64,000 nucleotides of DNA from Ktedonobacter racemifer DSM 44963 (GTDB taxonomy: Bacteria > Chloroflexota > Ktedonobacteria > Ktedonobacterales > Ktedonobacteraceae), in NCBI RefSeq assembly GCF_000178855.1, contig NZ_ADVG01000001.1:3447481-3511480 (forward strand), given 5' to 3'. The notes under the pieces were generated by a model, which was not told the origin of the DNA, did not search any database, and saw only the letters and a list, made by a program, of their open reading frames with translations. The position numbers and the translations under genes were made by a program. Shown here piece after piece: positions 28,235 through 37,077 of the stretch; position 1 is the first letter of the stretch, and each line of letters begins with the position of its first letter.

Positions 28235-28900
28235 TCACCTGGCCTGGCTCGACTGTAGGCTCTGCTCCTGCTCATCAATGGGAACGAGGTTAAGGCGGGT
28301 CGCGTAGAGCGCGGCCTGGGTTCGGCTCTGCACCCCGAGCTTTGAGAGAATATGACGCACATGCGTCTTAACCGTATCCTCGACGATATGCAGGTGGCGC
28401 GCGATATCCTTATTCGAGCGTCCCTGGGCGAGTAAGCGCAGTACATCGGCCTCGCGTTCCGTCAGGTTCTCGGGCAGGTTGGGTTCACGTACCTCGTGCA
28501 GGAGAAAGATAGAAGCTTGAGGGGCAAAGTGCACGTTACCCTGCACCACCTCTTTAATGGCGTGGCAAAGCTCCTCAGCCAGGGCATCCTTCAACAAGTA
28601 TCCTACAGCGCCCGCCTTGACGGCATGGATGACAGTTGAGCGCTCGACATGATTGCTCAAAATAATCACGCGGGACTCAGGACAGCAGTGGCGCAGCGAG
28701 GCCGTGGCGGAGATACCATCCAGTACAGGCATCATCACATCCATAAGCACCACTGCGGGACGCAGGCTTTGCACGAGTTGCACACCAGAGGCGCCATCGG
28801 AGGCCTCTCCCACAACCGCAATCTCGGGATCCTCTGTTAGAAACTGGCGCAATCCCTCGCGCACCATACCATGGTCATCCACAATTACCACGCTAATCAT
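28235..28900 (-). CDS. NarL/LuxR-family response regulator
   Basis: 221 aa from the ATG at 28900 (GGAG 9 nt upstream); an ATG three codons earlier abuts the ribosome site. Receiver domain: VVIVDDHGMVREGLRQFL (acidic pair), VLMDVMMPVLDG (phospho-acceptor Asp), ILSNH and LLKDA (Lys). The C-terminal LuxR HTH has LTEREADVLRLLAQGRSNKD and VKTHVRHILSKLGV. Phosphorylation by a partner kinase should control DNA binding. A histidine kinase is not adjacent; the serine/threonine kinase gene lies just upstream on the same strand, separated by a hairpin. Confidence 0.93.
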   Translation of the reverse strand: MISVVIVDDHGMVREGLRQFLTEDPEIAVVGEASDGASGVQLVQSLRPAVVLMDVMMPVLDGISATASLRHCCPESRVIILSNHVERSTVIHAVKAGAVGYLLKDALAEELCHAIKEVVQGNVHFAPQASIFLLHEVREPNLPENLTEREADVLRLLAQGRSNKDIARHLHIVEDTVKTHVRHILSKLGVQSRTQAALYATRLNLVPIDEQEQSLQSSQAR

Positions 28901-29000
28901 AGGGGTCATCTCCTACCTTAGTGCAAAACCACTTGACATAAAGGCGCCGTCACTACTCCTTTTTTATTCTACCAAGCGCTCGTAAATCCGCTTCATTGGA

Positions 29001-29055
29001 GTATATGCTAGTATGGGGGACCGGTCGCGGACCATTCCCCCACACTAGCATATAT
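29001..29055. terminator. Hairpin between kinase and response regulator genes
   Basis: GTATATGCTAGTATGGGGGA (29001-29020) pairs with 29035-29054 with one mismatch; the inner GGTC/GACC extends it. It probably ends the kinase transcript. Confidence 0.65.
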
Positions 29056-29073
29056 TTGTGCGTAGTTCACAGG

Positions 29074-29979
29074 TTAAGAGGTGTGCTTCGCATTAAGAAG
29101 GGAGCGCACCCACTTGAGCGGTCCCCTGGACAGAGTGGGACGCGGGTGAGCGGCTTGCTGGAGGGCTTTCATAAAGGCTGTGATATCGGGGAAGCGCCGG
29201 GCGGGTTCTTTGGCCAGTGCGCGCATCACCACACGCTCGATAGCTTTAGGGACCTCTGGCATCAACACGCGAATAGGTTCTGGTAGTATATAGAGATGCT
29301 GGTGGCAGACCTGGGTGGTGCTACCGGAAAAAGGGAAATGGCCACAGAGCCAGGTGTAGAGCATGATTCCTAGCGCGTATTGATCGCTGGCGGGTTCAGG
29401 ACGGCCACGAATCTGCTCGGGTGCGGCGTAGAGCGCCGTTCCATTCGAACCATCAGTAGCCTCCTGATAGTGCTTCAGGACAGAGGTCGCGATACCAAAA
29501 TCGCAGAGCCAGACCTCCTCTTGTGGCCCAAGCAACACATTCTGCGGCTTGACATCGCAGTGCAGCACACCATTATCATGCATATATTGCAGCGCCGCGC
29601 CAAGTTGCAGCACATAGGGAAGCACCACGTCCAGGGCGACCTGGCTCTGCTGGGGGAAACGGTCCTGCAAGGTCCCGTGTGGTGCATACTCCATGACCAG
29701 GAAGGGAATCCGCTCCTCAACGCCAAAATCGAGCACACGCACGATATGCGGATGACGCAAACGCGCCTGTAGGGTAGCCTCTGCCAGGAAGCGCTGAGTA
29801 TCTCTCCCTGTGGCAAACCAGGTATTGAGCACCTTCACCGCTCCCAGCGTGTGCAAATATTGATGCTCTCCCAGGTAAATCGTCGCGTATCCGCCACGCC
29901 TGAGCGGACGCAACAGATGATAGCTCCCCAACTGCTCAAGCGTACCCGGTTCAGGAAAATACTGGTTTTGTGTTGACAT
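29074..29979 (-). CDS. Serine/threonine protein kinase (Hanks type), soluble
   Basis: 301 aa, kinase domain only. Gly loop LRRGGYATIYLGE, Lys in LGAVKVL, alpha-C Glu in FLAEATLQ, catalytic loop LHCDVKPQNVLL, DFG in LCDFGIAT, and APE in YAAPEQIRG. The usual HRD is HCD, making this a non-RD kinase, which in other systems are often activation-loop independent. There is no membrane helix or sensor domain, unlike PknB. The C-terminal 35 residues are basic. Weak ribosome site. Targets unknown. Confidence 0.92.
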   Translation of the reverse strand: MSTQNQYFPEPGTLEQLGSYHLLRPLRRGGYATIYLGEHQYLHTLGAVKVLNTWFATGRDTQRFLAEATLQARLRHPHIVRVLDFGVEERIPFLVMEYAPHGTLQDRFPQQSQVALDVVLPYVLQLGAALQYMHDNGVLHCDVKPQNVLLGPQEEVWLCDFGIATSVLKHYQEATDGSNGTALYAAPEQIRGRPEPASDQYALGIMLYTWLCGHFPFSGSTTQVCHQHLYILPEPIRVLMPEVPKAIERVVMRALAKEPARRFPDITAFMKALQQAAHPRPTLSRGPLKWVRSLLNAKHTS

Positions 29980-30153
29980 TGCTGGTATCCAGACACTATC
30001 GCTACACTCATAGAACCCTCACCCCTCAGCAGCATGAAAACATGCCTCGTTTCAAGTGTATAGATGTCATCAACCCGGTGTCATCAACCAAAAGAGTTAA
30101 ATTCCAGGACATCGACGAGAGATAGAAACATCTACCGTTATAAATAAGTAGAA

Positions 30154-30261
30154 AATGTGCTAGAGTAGCCGCGTACGCCAGTGGTGCTGCGCACCACTGG
30201 CGTACGCGGCTACTCTAGCACATTACAAACCCAAGCGAGCGCCGCAGGCGCGAGGCGTGAT
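30154..30261. repeat. Perfect 34-bp palindrome plus reversed dispersed module
   Basis: Arms 30154-30187 and 30191-30224, loop TGC. The reversed module follows at 30229-30261 (GCGCCGCAGGCGCGAGGCGT-like). The piece GCCGCGTACGCCAGT recurs in part at 63.7 kb (ACCGCGTACGCCAGT). It occupies the 29980-30375 gap; no gene is seen there. Confidence 0.8.
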
Positions 30262-30375
30262 GATACAAAGAGACACTAGGACTAGTGGGGTAAGAAAAAG
30301 GTCAGAAACAGCGCGACACTAGACTAGAACGCAATCATACTGTAGGCTGAGAATAAAAAGATAGGAACCTTACTC

Positions 30376-31422
30376 ATGCAGCAAGAACCGATCTTACGCA
30401 CAGAGCATTTAACGAAGCGCTTCGGGAAGCGTACCGCCGTGGATAACCTGGCGTTAGAAGTGTTCCGAGGCGACGTCTTTGGTCTGCTAGGTCCCAACGG
30501 TTCAGGAAAAACCACCACGATTCGCATGATACTTGGTTTAATTCAACCAAACCAGGGCTCTATCATGCTCATGGGCAAGCAGTCAGAGGATAAGCGTGGC
30601 TACCTTGATGCCCTCCGCCGCACGGGCGCGATTGTCGAGCAGCCCACATTCTATCCCTTCCTCTCCGGGCGCGAAAACCTGCGCGGCATGGCGACCTTTG
30701 CAGGTCTGGCCAATGATCAGGCAACACACGCTCGCATAGAGGAGGTTCTGGAGCAGGTAGGTCTGGCAGAGCGCGCTAACGATAGCTATAAGAAATACTC
30801 CCTGGGCATGAAACAACGCCTGGGCATTGCCGCGGCCCTCCTCAGCCAGCCCGAACTGATTATTCTCGATGAACCAACTAATGGCCTGGACCCCGCGGGC
30901 GTCGTCGAGATTCGCCGCTTTATCGGGCAACTGGCGCAGCAGGGCATCACGGTCATCGTCTCCAGCCATATCTTGCACGAAATTCAACAGGTATGCTCGC
31001 GTGTGGCCATTATTAAGTTCGGCAAACTCCTGGTCCAGGGCAACGTCAATGAACTCCTGGCGGAACGCGAAGGCATCAGCCTGAGCTTTAAATATCCCGA
31101 GCAGGCCAACAAAGCAGAACAGGCCCTCAAGGAAGTTCAGGCCCAGATTCCCTGGATGAAGAGCGTTACCCACACCCAGGCCGAACCGGGCTCCTGGGCA
31201 AGCGTAGGCAGCCCGCTTCTCCAGGTTGAGGCTCCCATCGACTACGCCATGGAGGTCAACGCGCTCCTGGGCGAGCGTGGTATCTATGCCGCCGAGATTC
31301 GCCGCCAGGAAGCCAGCCTGGAGAAATTCTTCCTGGAACTGACCGGGGAGGACGCGGACTTTAACGAAACTTCGGAGCCAGCCCAGCCCCAACTTTCGAC
31401 TGGCCAAGGGAGGAGCATCTAA
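30376..31422 (+). CDS. ABC transporter ATP-binding protein
   Basis: 348 aa. Walker A GPNGSGKTTTIRM, Q loop, signature YSLGMKQRLGIAAALL, Walker B LIILDEPTNGLDP and H loop VSSHILHE. A C-terminal domain of about 120 residues follows the ATPase core, as in BcrA/NatA-type drug or lipid exporters. It works with the permease starting 3 bp downstream, likely a dimeric ATPase driving export. Substrate not deducible; many relatives confer peptide-antibiotic tolerance. Confidence 0.93.
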   Translation: MQQEPILRTEHLTKRFGKRTAVDNLALEVFRGDVFGLLGPNGSGKTTTIRMILGLIQPNQGSIMLMGKQSEDKRGYLDALRRTGAIVEQPTFYPFLSGRENLRGMATFAGLANDQATHARIEEVLEQVGLAERANDSYKKYSLGMKQRLGIAAALLSQPELIILDEPTNGLDPAGVVEIRRFIGQLAQQGITVIVSSHILHEIQQVCSRVAIIKFGKLLVQGNVNELLAEREGISLSFKYPEQANKAEQALKEVQAQIPWMKSVTHTQAEPGSWASVGSPLLQVEAPIDYAMEVNALLGERGIYAAEIRRQEASLEKFFLELTGEDADFNETSEPAQPQLSTGQGRSI

Positions 31423-31424
31423 TT

Positions 31425-32321
31425 ATGAAAGCAGAATCACTGGTTACAAGCATAGAGGTAGCCCCTAGAGGTGGCTGGCTCGCCCAGGTCGCACGCATGA
31501 TCGGCTGGAACCTCTATCAGATGCGACGGCGCGCCATGAGCAAATGGCTGAGCATTATCTTTGCTCTGCCCCTGATCGTCATGGTTGGCATCTTCCTGGC
31601 AACCGGCAAACACGATTTACTGGCCTACCCAACCCTATTTCGCCTCTTCGGCTCGATACTTAGCTCGCTGGGGCCGCTCCTACTGCCAATTCTGGCTGCG
31701 ACACTTATCGGTAGCGAATACACCTATGGCATCCAACGTCAGTTGCTGGGGCGTGGCATGAGCCGCCTCCAGGTCTACACGGCGCAGCTAGCGTCGCTGG
31801 CCGTCGTGACCCTGCTGGGTACCGCGATCACCCTCCTGCTGGGTGTCATCCTCTCACTGCTCTTTGGCAACGTCTTTGGCGTTCAAATGGCGCTCCCCAC
31901 GGGCGGAGCCTGGCTCGGCCTGCTTACCTACTGGCTGGGGCACTCCCTCAACATCTACTTCTTTGTGACTATCGCTGTTTTCGTCTCGACATTGGGGCGC
32001 AATCCCATCGCGGGCACAGCCGTCGCCCTAGGCTACCAGATCTTTGAGACCCTAGTGCGCAGTATTCTCGTCGTCATGGTCAGCCTCTTCGACCAGAATA
32101 CCGCCAGGAATCTCATCCACTTCCAGGAGTGGCTCCCCGGCGTGGTCGCCCAGACCATGCTGAGTGGCCCGTCCGGCCAGCTCTTCCAGGAGCCAACCAA
32201 TTCTACCAGTAACCCCGATATAATGAGTCCCACCACGGCGCTCATCATCCTGATAGTCTACCTACTCATCCTCATCGTCGGTGGCTACCTGCTCTACAGC
32301 CGCCGCGACATGACCGAATAG
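31425..32321 (+). CDS. ABC-2 type transporter permease
   Basis: 298 aa with six hydrophobic segments (for example LFGSILSSLGPLLLPILAAT, LASLAVVTLLGTAITLLLGV and TTALIILIVYLLILIVGGYL). IGSEYTYGIQRQLLGRGMSR matches the loop typical of BcrB/NatB-type permeases. GGGAGGAG inside the end of the ATPase gene drives its translation. A palindrome follows. Confidence 0.9.
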   Translation: MKAESLVTSIEVAPRGGWLAQVARMIGWNLYQMRRRAMSKWLSIIFALPLIVMVGIFLATGKHDLLAYPTLFRLFGSILSSLGPLLLPILAATLIGSEYTYGIQRQLLGRGMSRLQVYTAQLASLAVVTLLGTAITLLLGVILSLLFGNVFGVQMALPTGGAWLGLLTYWLGHSLNIYFFVTIAVFVSTLGRNPIAGTAVALGYQIFETLVRSILVVMVSLFDQNTARNLIHFQEWLPGVVAQTMLSGPSGQLFQEPTNSTSNPDIMSPTTALIILIVYLLILIVGGYLLYSRRDMTE

Positions 32322-32346
32322 GTCAGGCTCGTTATGTTGGATAGGG

Positions 32347-32372
32347 GCACAGGTGCTGCGCAGCACCTGTGC
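32347..32372. repeat. 26-nt perfect palindrome
   Basis: GCACAGGTGCTGC is self-complementary across its centre; 25 bp after the permease stop, a possible 3'-end hairpin. Confidence 0.6.
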
Positions 32373-32459
32373 AGCTCGGACACAGCTCACGTCCCCTGGA
32401 AGAGGGTCTGCGCCAGACCCTCGAATACGAAATGAAACTGCTGGGGATGAAATAAAGAG

Positions 32460-32501
32460 AAAACCTCCCGACCCTCTTAATTGAGGGCCGGGAGGTTTTC
32501 T
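32460..32501. terminator. Bidirectional rho-independent terminator
   Basis: GAAAACCTCCCG and CCCTC pair with GAGGG and CGGGAGGTTTTC around TTAATT, with T-rich runs on both strands, between the ABC operon and the truncated IPT gene. Confidence 0.85.
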
Positions 32502-32514
32502 TTGGCATTAGAAC

Positions 32515-33357
32515 TTACTGCGCGACAAATGTTGCAGTGATTGCAGAAGAAAATCCATAAGTGAAATCAGAAGCCGTCACATGATATGTTTGGCCGCTGA
32601 CCAAACCATCGGCCTGAATAGTTGTTGTGAAATTACCATCTTGATCAGTAGAGATCAAGGCATATGTGTCAGCAGGATAGTAGTAATAGTCAGGATTTGG
32701 CGTAAAGGGACCATCCCATGCCAGCGGGAAATATGTCCCTGCGGGAAAATGCGCGCCAGTCACAGTGATTGTTGTTCCCGAAGGCCCAGTTGTAGGTGTG
32801 AGCATTAAAGTTGGCTGGTAGTAGAAGATGAAAGGCAGCCAGGGACTCAGATCAGCTACAAGATTGCTACTCAATCCAATAGCTTTTACCTTAATATTCC
32901 CTGCCCCACTACTTACATCTTCCAGGGGAGGAACAACAAATGAGGCCGCTACAGCTCCATTGATATCACTTGTTCCAGTATAGACGACTTTATCGTTGAA
33001 AGTGATCTGCACTTGCTCACCAGCCACAAAATCGAATGCAATCAATCGAAGCGTATCCCCGGCCTTACCGATTGTCCCGAAAGGATATGAGTCGTAGCCA
33101 GTAATTGCCGGGTCAAGTGGATGGGTAGCACTAAGCGCGATCTGCGTAGCCTGGCCAATAGCCGCAAAAGTAACCTGATCTGCATCATTATGGGCAGTAC
33201 TGGGCCAATCAATCACTGAGATAACAGCCCCGGTGGCATCAGCAGTTAGTGTAGTCACATTCACTTGATTAGATTGTTGGTAACGATCAACAATCTGGAT
33301 AGTTTCGTTTGCGCCGAAGCCATCGATATACACCGTACCTGCTGCACCACCACCACC
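32515..33357 (-). pseudogene. Secreted IPT/TIG-like repeat protein, N-terminally truncated
   Basis: The frame encodes about 275 residues of beta-sandwich-like repeats: VYIDGFGANETIQIVDRYQQ, GKAGDTLRLIAFDFVAGEQV and SGTTITVTGAHFPAGTYFPL (IPT/TIG pattern), ending ITATFVAQ. There is no signal peptide; the sequence joins out of frame to the end of another gene at about 33358, so the N-terminal half has been lost at a recombination junction. The protein was probably extracellular. A GTG at 33333 could still start a fragment. Confidence 0.65.
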
Positions 33358-33672
33358 CCTCCTGTCTTAGCTCAGCATTACGATCATTCCTCTGGGCTTC
33401 ATCCTCATAAGCTTGTGCTATTCTTCTCAACATCCTCGCTGTCCGAGGCCATCGATTTTGTATCGACTGAGCCTGATTGCTATAGCGTTCTGCAATTTGT
33501 CGCTCTTGTTGTCCTCCATCCGTTGGTTTTCTCCAAGTTCCCCCTCTATCATTGCGAATTCCTATTTCCATTCCCAATTCGATATCTTCGCTTCTGAGAG
33601 CTTCGATTAAATCACGGATCATCTTTGCTGGCAAGAGCTCATCGTCATCTAGCTTTGCATATCTTAGTATCC
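33358..33672 (-). pseudogene. 3' half of a conserved hypothetical gene split by IS607
   Basis: Encodes ILRYAKLDDDELLPAKMIRD, IELGMEIGIRNDRGGTWRKP, QERQIAERYSNQAQ and WPRTARMLRRIAQAYEDEAQ, ending NAELRQE. I recall this C-terminal pattern from uncharacterised Chloroflexota proteins; function unknown. The N-terminal half lies beyond IS607 at 35892-36311 in the same orientation, and joining the two restores one frame. Confidence 0.7.
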
Positions 33673-33746
33673 ATTTTGTATAAGCAACCATCACAAAGTA
33701 TCATCATCTCTTGCATATCTCAAGCAGATAGAGTATACTTGGATGT

Positions 33747-34355
33747 ATGAAGTTATCGAGTTATGCCAAGAAGATTGGGATCAGTTATAACAGCGCCTGG
33801 CGTATGTGGAAACGCGGCCAGATTCCCGGCTATCAATTGCCCACCGGCACCGTGATCATTGATCCGCCAGAGCTTCGCTCGGTTCCGGTCCACGCCGTCG
33901 CTGTGTATGCTCGTGTTTCAAGCAGCGAAAACAAAGACAACCTGGAAAGGCAAGCCGAGCGGCTGGTGACCTGGTGCAATGCCCAAGGCTGGTCGGTCAG
34001 CAAAGTCGTCAAAGAGTGCGGCAGTGGCATCAACGATCAGCGGCCCAAGTTTCTGGCGCTGCTGGCAGATCCCAAAATCGGGCAGATCGTGGTTGAACAC
34101 AAAGATCGCGCTTCTCGCTTTGGCGTGGCCTATATTCAGACCTTGTTGGCTATGCAAGGACGGAAACTGGTCATCGTCAACACCGCTGATACCGCCGAAG
34201 ATGATCTCATGGGCGATTTTATCAGCATCATTCCCTCGTTTTGCGCTCGTCTTTATGGTCGCAGACGAGCCAAACGCAAGACGGAACAAGTGCTAGCGGC
34301 TTTGCAGCAGAATGGACCCGCCCGTGAGCAAGAAGCCCCAAAAAGCCTCGCTTGA
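33747..34355 (+). CDS. tnpA: IS607-family serine recombinase TnpA
   Basis: 202 aa. An N-terminal MerR-like HTH (YAKKIGISYNSAWRMWKRGQ) precedes the resolvase domain, the reversed order typical of IS607. AVYARVSSSENKDNLERQAE holds the catalytic Ser; VVEHKDRASRFGVAYI has the conserved Arg residues. It catalyses cut-and-paste of the element by 2-bp crossover. The C terminus overlaps tnpB by 44 bp in another frame. Confidence 0.92.
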   Translation: MKLSSYAKKIGISYNSAWRMWKRGQIPGYQLPTGTVIIDPPELRSVPVHAVAVYARVSSSENKDNLERQAERLVTWCNAQGWSVSKVVKECGSGINDQRPKFLALLADPKIGQIVVEHKDRASRFGVAYIQTLLAMQGRKLVIVNTADTAEDDLMGDFISIIPSFCARLYGRRRAKRKTEQVLAALQQNGPAREQEAPKSLA

Positions 34356-35775
34356 TGAGAAAAAAAAGCGCAAGCGCAAAAAGAAGACGAAGCAGACCAT
34401 CACTCGAGCGGTGACCCATATCCGTCTCATTGAGGCCAATCCTGGCAAACTTGAGGCGCTCGATCAGCTTGTGGCGGTTTACTTGCCGCTGTGCCAACAG
34501 TACACCACCCTGTTTTGCGAGGCCGAGACAAGCCCGGACAAGTACCAAGAAACCGTCTTCAAAACCGATCTTTCCGACCGCTTGCATCGAGTGGCAATAC
34601 AGCAAGCCGCAGGCATTGCCAAAAGCGTTCGCACGAATCGAGCGAACGCCTATCAGGCATACCTGGAAGATGTGGCTGATTACGCTCAGGCCAAGGCTCA
34701 GGCGGAAGGCCGGATGTCCGCCTTCAAACGCCGCGAACCGACCTGGACCGAATGGGATCTCCCTGTGCTGCGTGTGCCAGTCATCCAAGCCAATGTCAAC
34801 GTGGTGGTGCTCGAGAAGTCGGAGGACTCCACGTTCGACTACTGGCTGCGCGTGTCCACCTTAGATGTCGGGAATCCGCTTCGAGTCCCAGTCAAACTCG
34901 CCTCCTATCACAAACGAGCACTCGAAGGCCGCACGCTCAATGCATCCACAACACTTCACAAGCGCAATGGAGTCTGGTGGCTGACGCTCTCCTTTGACGA
35001 GGACGTTCCTCTTCAAACCAAGCCTGACGCCCCTACAGTAGGCGTCGATGTGGGCATTGCCCATTTCCTCACGACCTCCACCAATAAAGCGTATGGCAGT
35101 TTTCATGGCAAGATGGCCCGACAGCACAAGCACGATCGGGAAAAGCGTCGCCGCAAGGCGAAACTGCGAGCCTGTCTGGAAAAGAAAGGCGTCCCAAAGG
35201 GCAAGCTTCCTTCGACAAGTTCTGAAACGTCGCAACGCTTGAGCCGTCACGTCAAGCAAGAGATCAACCGGGCGGTCAATGCGTTGGTCAAAGATCATCG
35301 AGATGCCAGACTCATTTATGAGGACCTCAATGTGGCCTCGATGCGCTTCAAAGCAAGGGTGATGAACAGTTATCTGTATGCTTCTCACCTGGGGCATATC
35401 CCAGAGCAGCTGGCCTGGGCCGCCGCCAAACAGGGCATGGCAGCCCACACGGTCCGAGCCGCCTATTCCTCTCAGGAATGCCCCCGCTGCCATTATGTCG
35501 ATCGCGCTAATCGGCCGAACCAGAAAACCTTCAAGTGCCTGGTCTGTGGTTACGCAGACCAGGCCGACCGCAAAGCCGCACAGACGCTCGCGGGGCGCTG
35601 GGGGGATCGGAAACTGGCGGCATGTCGCTCGACCTCGGAGGTCAAGGCGCTCCTCATGACGCGGCATGAAGCGTGGAAACAGCAGAATCAGCAGAGGATC
35701 CAGGATGCCGGGCCTCCCGTCCAGTTGAGCTTCTGGGATCCCCCAGAGATGTTCCTGGAATCATCTCACGAGTGA
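34312..35775 (+). CDS. tnpB: TnpB RNA-guided endonuclease (IS607 type)
   Basis: 487 aa. RuvC-I Asp in VGVDVGIAHFLTTSTN, RuvC-II Glu in RLIYEDLNVASM, zinc finger CPRC ... CLVC, and the RuvC-III region YADQADRKAAQTLAG with Asp in place of the more usual D-x-N-A-A context. A basic N terminus (KKKRKRKKKTKQTITR) precedes the wedge domain. TnpB uses a guide RNA made from the element's 3' end to cut donor sites and keep the element. It appears full length and intact. Confidence 0.9.
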   Translation: MDPPVSKKPQKASLDEKKKRKRKKKTKQTITRAVTHIRLIEANPGKLEALDQLVAVYLPLCQQYTTLFCEAETSPDKYQETVFKTDLSDRLHRVAIQQAAGIAKSVRTNRANAYQAYLEDVADYAQAKAQAEGRMSAFKRREPTWTEWDLPVLRVPVIQANVNVVVLEKSEDSTFDYWLRVSTLDVGNPLRVPVKLASYHKRALEGRTLNASTTLHKRNGVWWLTLSFDEDVPLQTKPDAPTVGVDVGIAHFLTTSTNKAYGSFHGKMARQHKHDREKRRRKAKLRACLEKKGVPKGKLPSTSSETSQRLSRHVKQEINRAVNALVKDHRDARLIYEDLNVASMRFKARVMNSYLYASHLGHIPEQLAWAAAKQGMAAHTVRAAYSSQECPRCHYVDRANRPNQKTFKCLVCGYADQADRKAAQTLAGRWGDRKLAACRSTSEVKALLMTRHEAWKQQNQQRIQDAGPPVQLSFWDPPEMFLESSHE

Positions 35776-35891
35776 ACATCTCTCAGTAGAGAGAGGTGCA
35801 TAGGATGCTCGTAGTGCATCCTCCCGCCTAGTCCGCTGTTTGGTAAACAGGCGTAGGTTAAAGTGAGAAGGATAATCATTGCAATAGATGG

Positions 35892-36311
35892 TTATGCTTT
35901 GATCAACTATATGTCCTATACCAACTCTTAACCTTTTGCAATCTGTCAAAAGGCGACGAGCTTCATTCACCCACGCATTGAGCTTTTCGGCATCAATTGT
36001 GCCATCTCCTCGCGTACCTGGAACAACTGTTGCTGACTGTAGGAGATAGTAAGCTGCTTTCGCAAGAAATTGCTCCTTTTCATCTATTTCACGGGTTTCT
36101 TCACCGGATGCTCGCTAGGCTGCCGAAACAACTTCCACAAAAAAAGCGGGGTCAGTAGCAAGTTGGTTGTGTAGGACCTTAAACGAGCGTTTCTCATATC
36201 TGAATAGAGGTAAGAACGCCCACTCGATTCGAGCGAGCCTATCTTCATCCACTCCCTGATGCTTTAAAACGAAAAGACAAAGCACTTTGAGGTGCTTTGT
36301 CTTTTCGTTTT
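35892..36311 (-). pseudogene. 5' half of the conserved hypothetical gene split by IS607
   Basis: Translates as QGVDEDRLARIEWAFLPLFR, FKVLHNQLATDPAFFVEVVS, a TAG stop at 36115-36117, then EQFLAKAAYYLLQS, KLNAWVNEARRLLTDC and IGHIVDQSI, where IS607 starts. It is doubly dead: insertion plus nonsense codon. The extreme N terminus runs into the hairpin at 36266-36311, so a second truncation there is likely. Confidence 0.7.
36266..36311. repeat. Perfect 20-bp palindrome
   Basis: Arms 36266-36285 and 36292-36311, loop TTTGAG, flanked by A-run and T-run, so it could terminate either strand. It marks the edge of the split hypothetical gene. Confidence 0.75.
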
Positions 36312-36321
36312 GTTCTCAGCC

Positions 36322-36401
36322 GAGAGAACAACTTTATTCACATGGGAACGACTTTATTTTGTTTCTACAGTATTTTGTTCACCAGGAATAAAGTTCCCGA
36401 C
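36322..36401. repeat. Cluster of AACTTTATT-type motifs
   Basis: GAGAGAACAACTTTATT at 36322, GGGAACGACTTTATT at 36344 and the inverse GGAATAAAGTTCCCGAC at 36385. Relatives occur at 44937 and 45065. Possible transposase-binding ends. The rest of 36402-37077 is AT-rich with no intact gene; 36736-36783 is a 17-bp perfect AT hairpin, and 36915-37030 has a short open fragment ending PELASLHHQAHSI. Confidence 0.5.
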
Positions 36402-37077
36402 CAGGAAGCCCTCGTTAGCTCCGCTGTGCATAACGTGGGATCAATCAAAGAGACTTGAAATCTTCATATCACATCTTCACTAAACTGAATTTGAATTTTC
36501 TTATTCGTTTACATCCTATAAGTCAGTTAATAGTAGCTCTGCGGCTCGTGAAATCCCCAACTTTTTCTAGGGCCCCAGCGACCAACTTTCGCACCCTTGC
36601 AACTTTATCTGTCAAGGCTGCTATCAGTGGCTCACCCGTACATTGCGTGATGCGGGTGAGCCGATTACTGTTGGGACCTACAGCATTTTCACTCTTGCAT
36701 CTATGGTTTTGCTACACTCATCAGAAATACAATAAATATTAAAATAAATATACGTTCAATCAATTATATATTTATTTTAATATATTACTTCATTTTCACT
36801 TCATGTTTAGTTCGTAGAATAGTAAGGAAGAGAGTAAACACAACGGATGTCCCTTGTCTACAGGCAGGAGGATATCGCCAGCAAACGCTTGCTCTTGAAT
36901 GAGATTCGACCTTCCCTGAGTTGAAGCGAATTGGCTTGCGGACGGGCATACCCCGCTTATTCCTGATGGGCAGCTCGGGCAGATCTTGCTGCCAGAACTG
37001 GCTTCGCTGCATCACCAAGCGCATTCCATCTGAGGGAACGTCGAGCATATCTGCTTGAACACAAGGAGAAAAATGCG

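Larger units (their letters stand above)
33673..35891 (+). mobile_element. IS607-family insertion sequence
   Basis: About 2.2 kb, deduced from where the split host gene resumes (33672 and 35892, within a few bp). It carries tnpA (serine recombinase) and tnpB overlapping by 44 bp. There is no target duplication, as expected for IS607 elements. Small hairpins follow tnpB at 35778-35800 and 35806-35826, where the guide-RNA scaffold of TnpB would lie. Confidence 0.82.

Noticed and set aside
30583..31407. 274-codon open frame antisense to the ABC ATPase
   Set aside because: It mirrors a clear ABC ATPase with all motifs; no ribosome site or family resemblance.
34861..35667. 268-codon open frame antisense to TnpB
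   Set aside because: Shadow of the intact TnpB reading frame.
36785..37048. 87-codon minus-strand frame before the PEP-mutase gene
   Set aside because: No family resemblance, no ribosome site; the opposite strand has only a short remnant.
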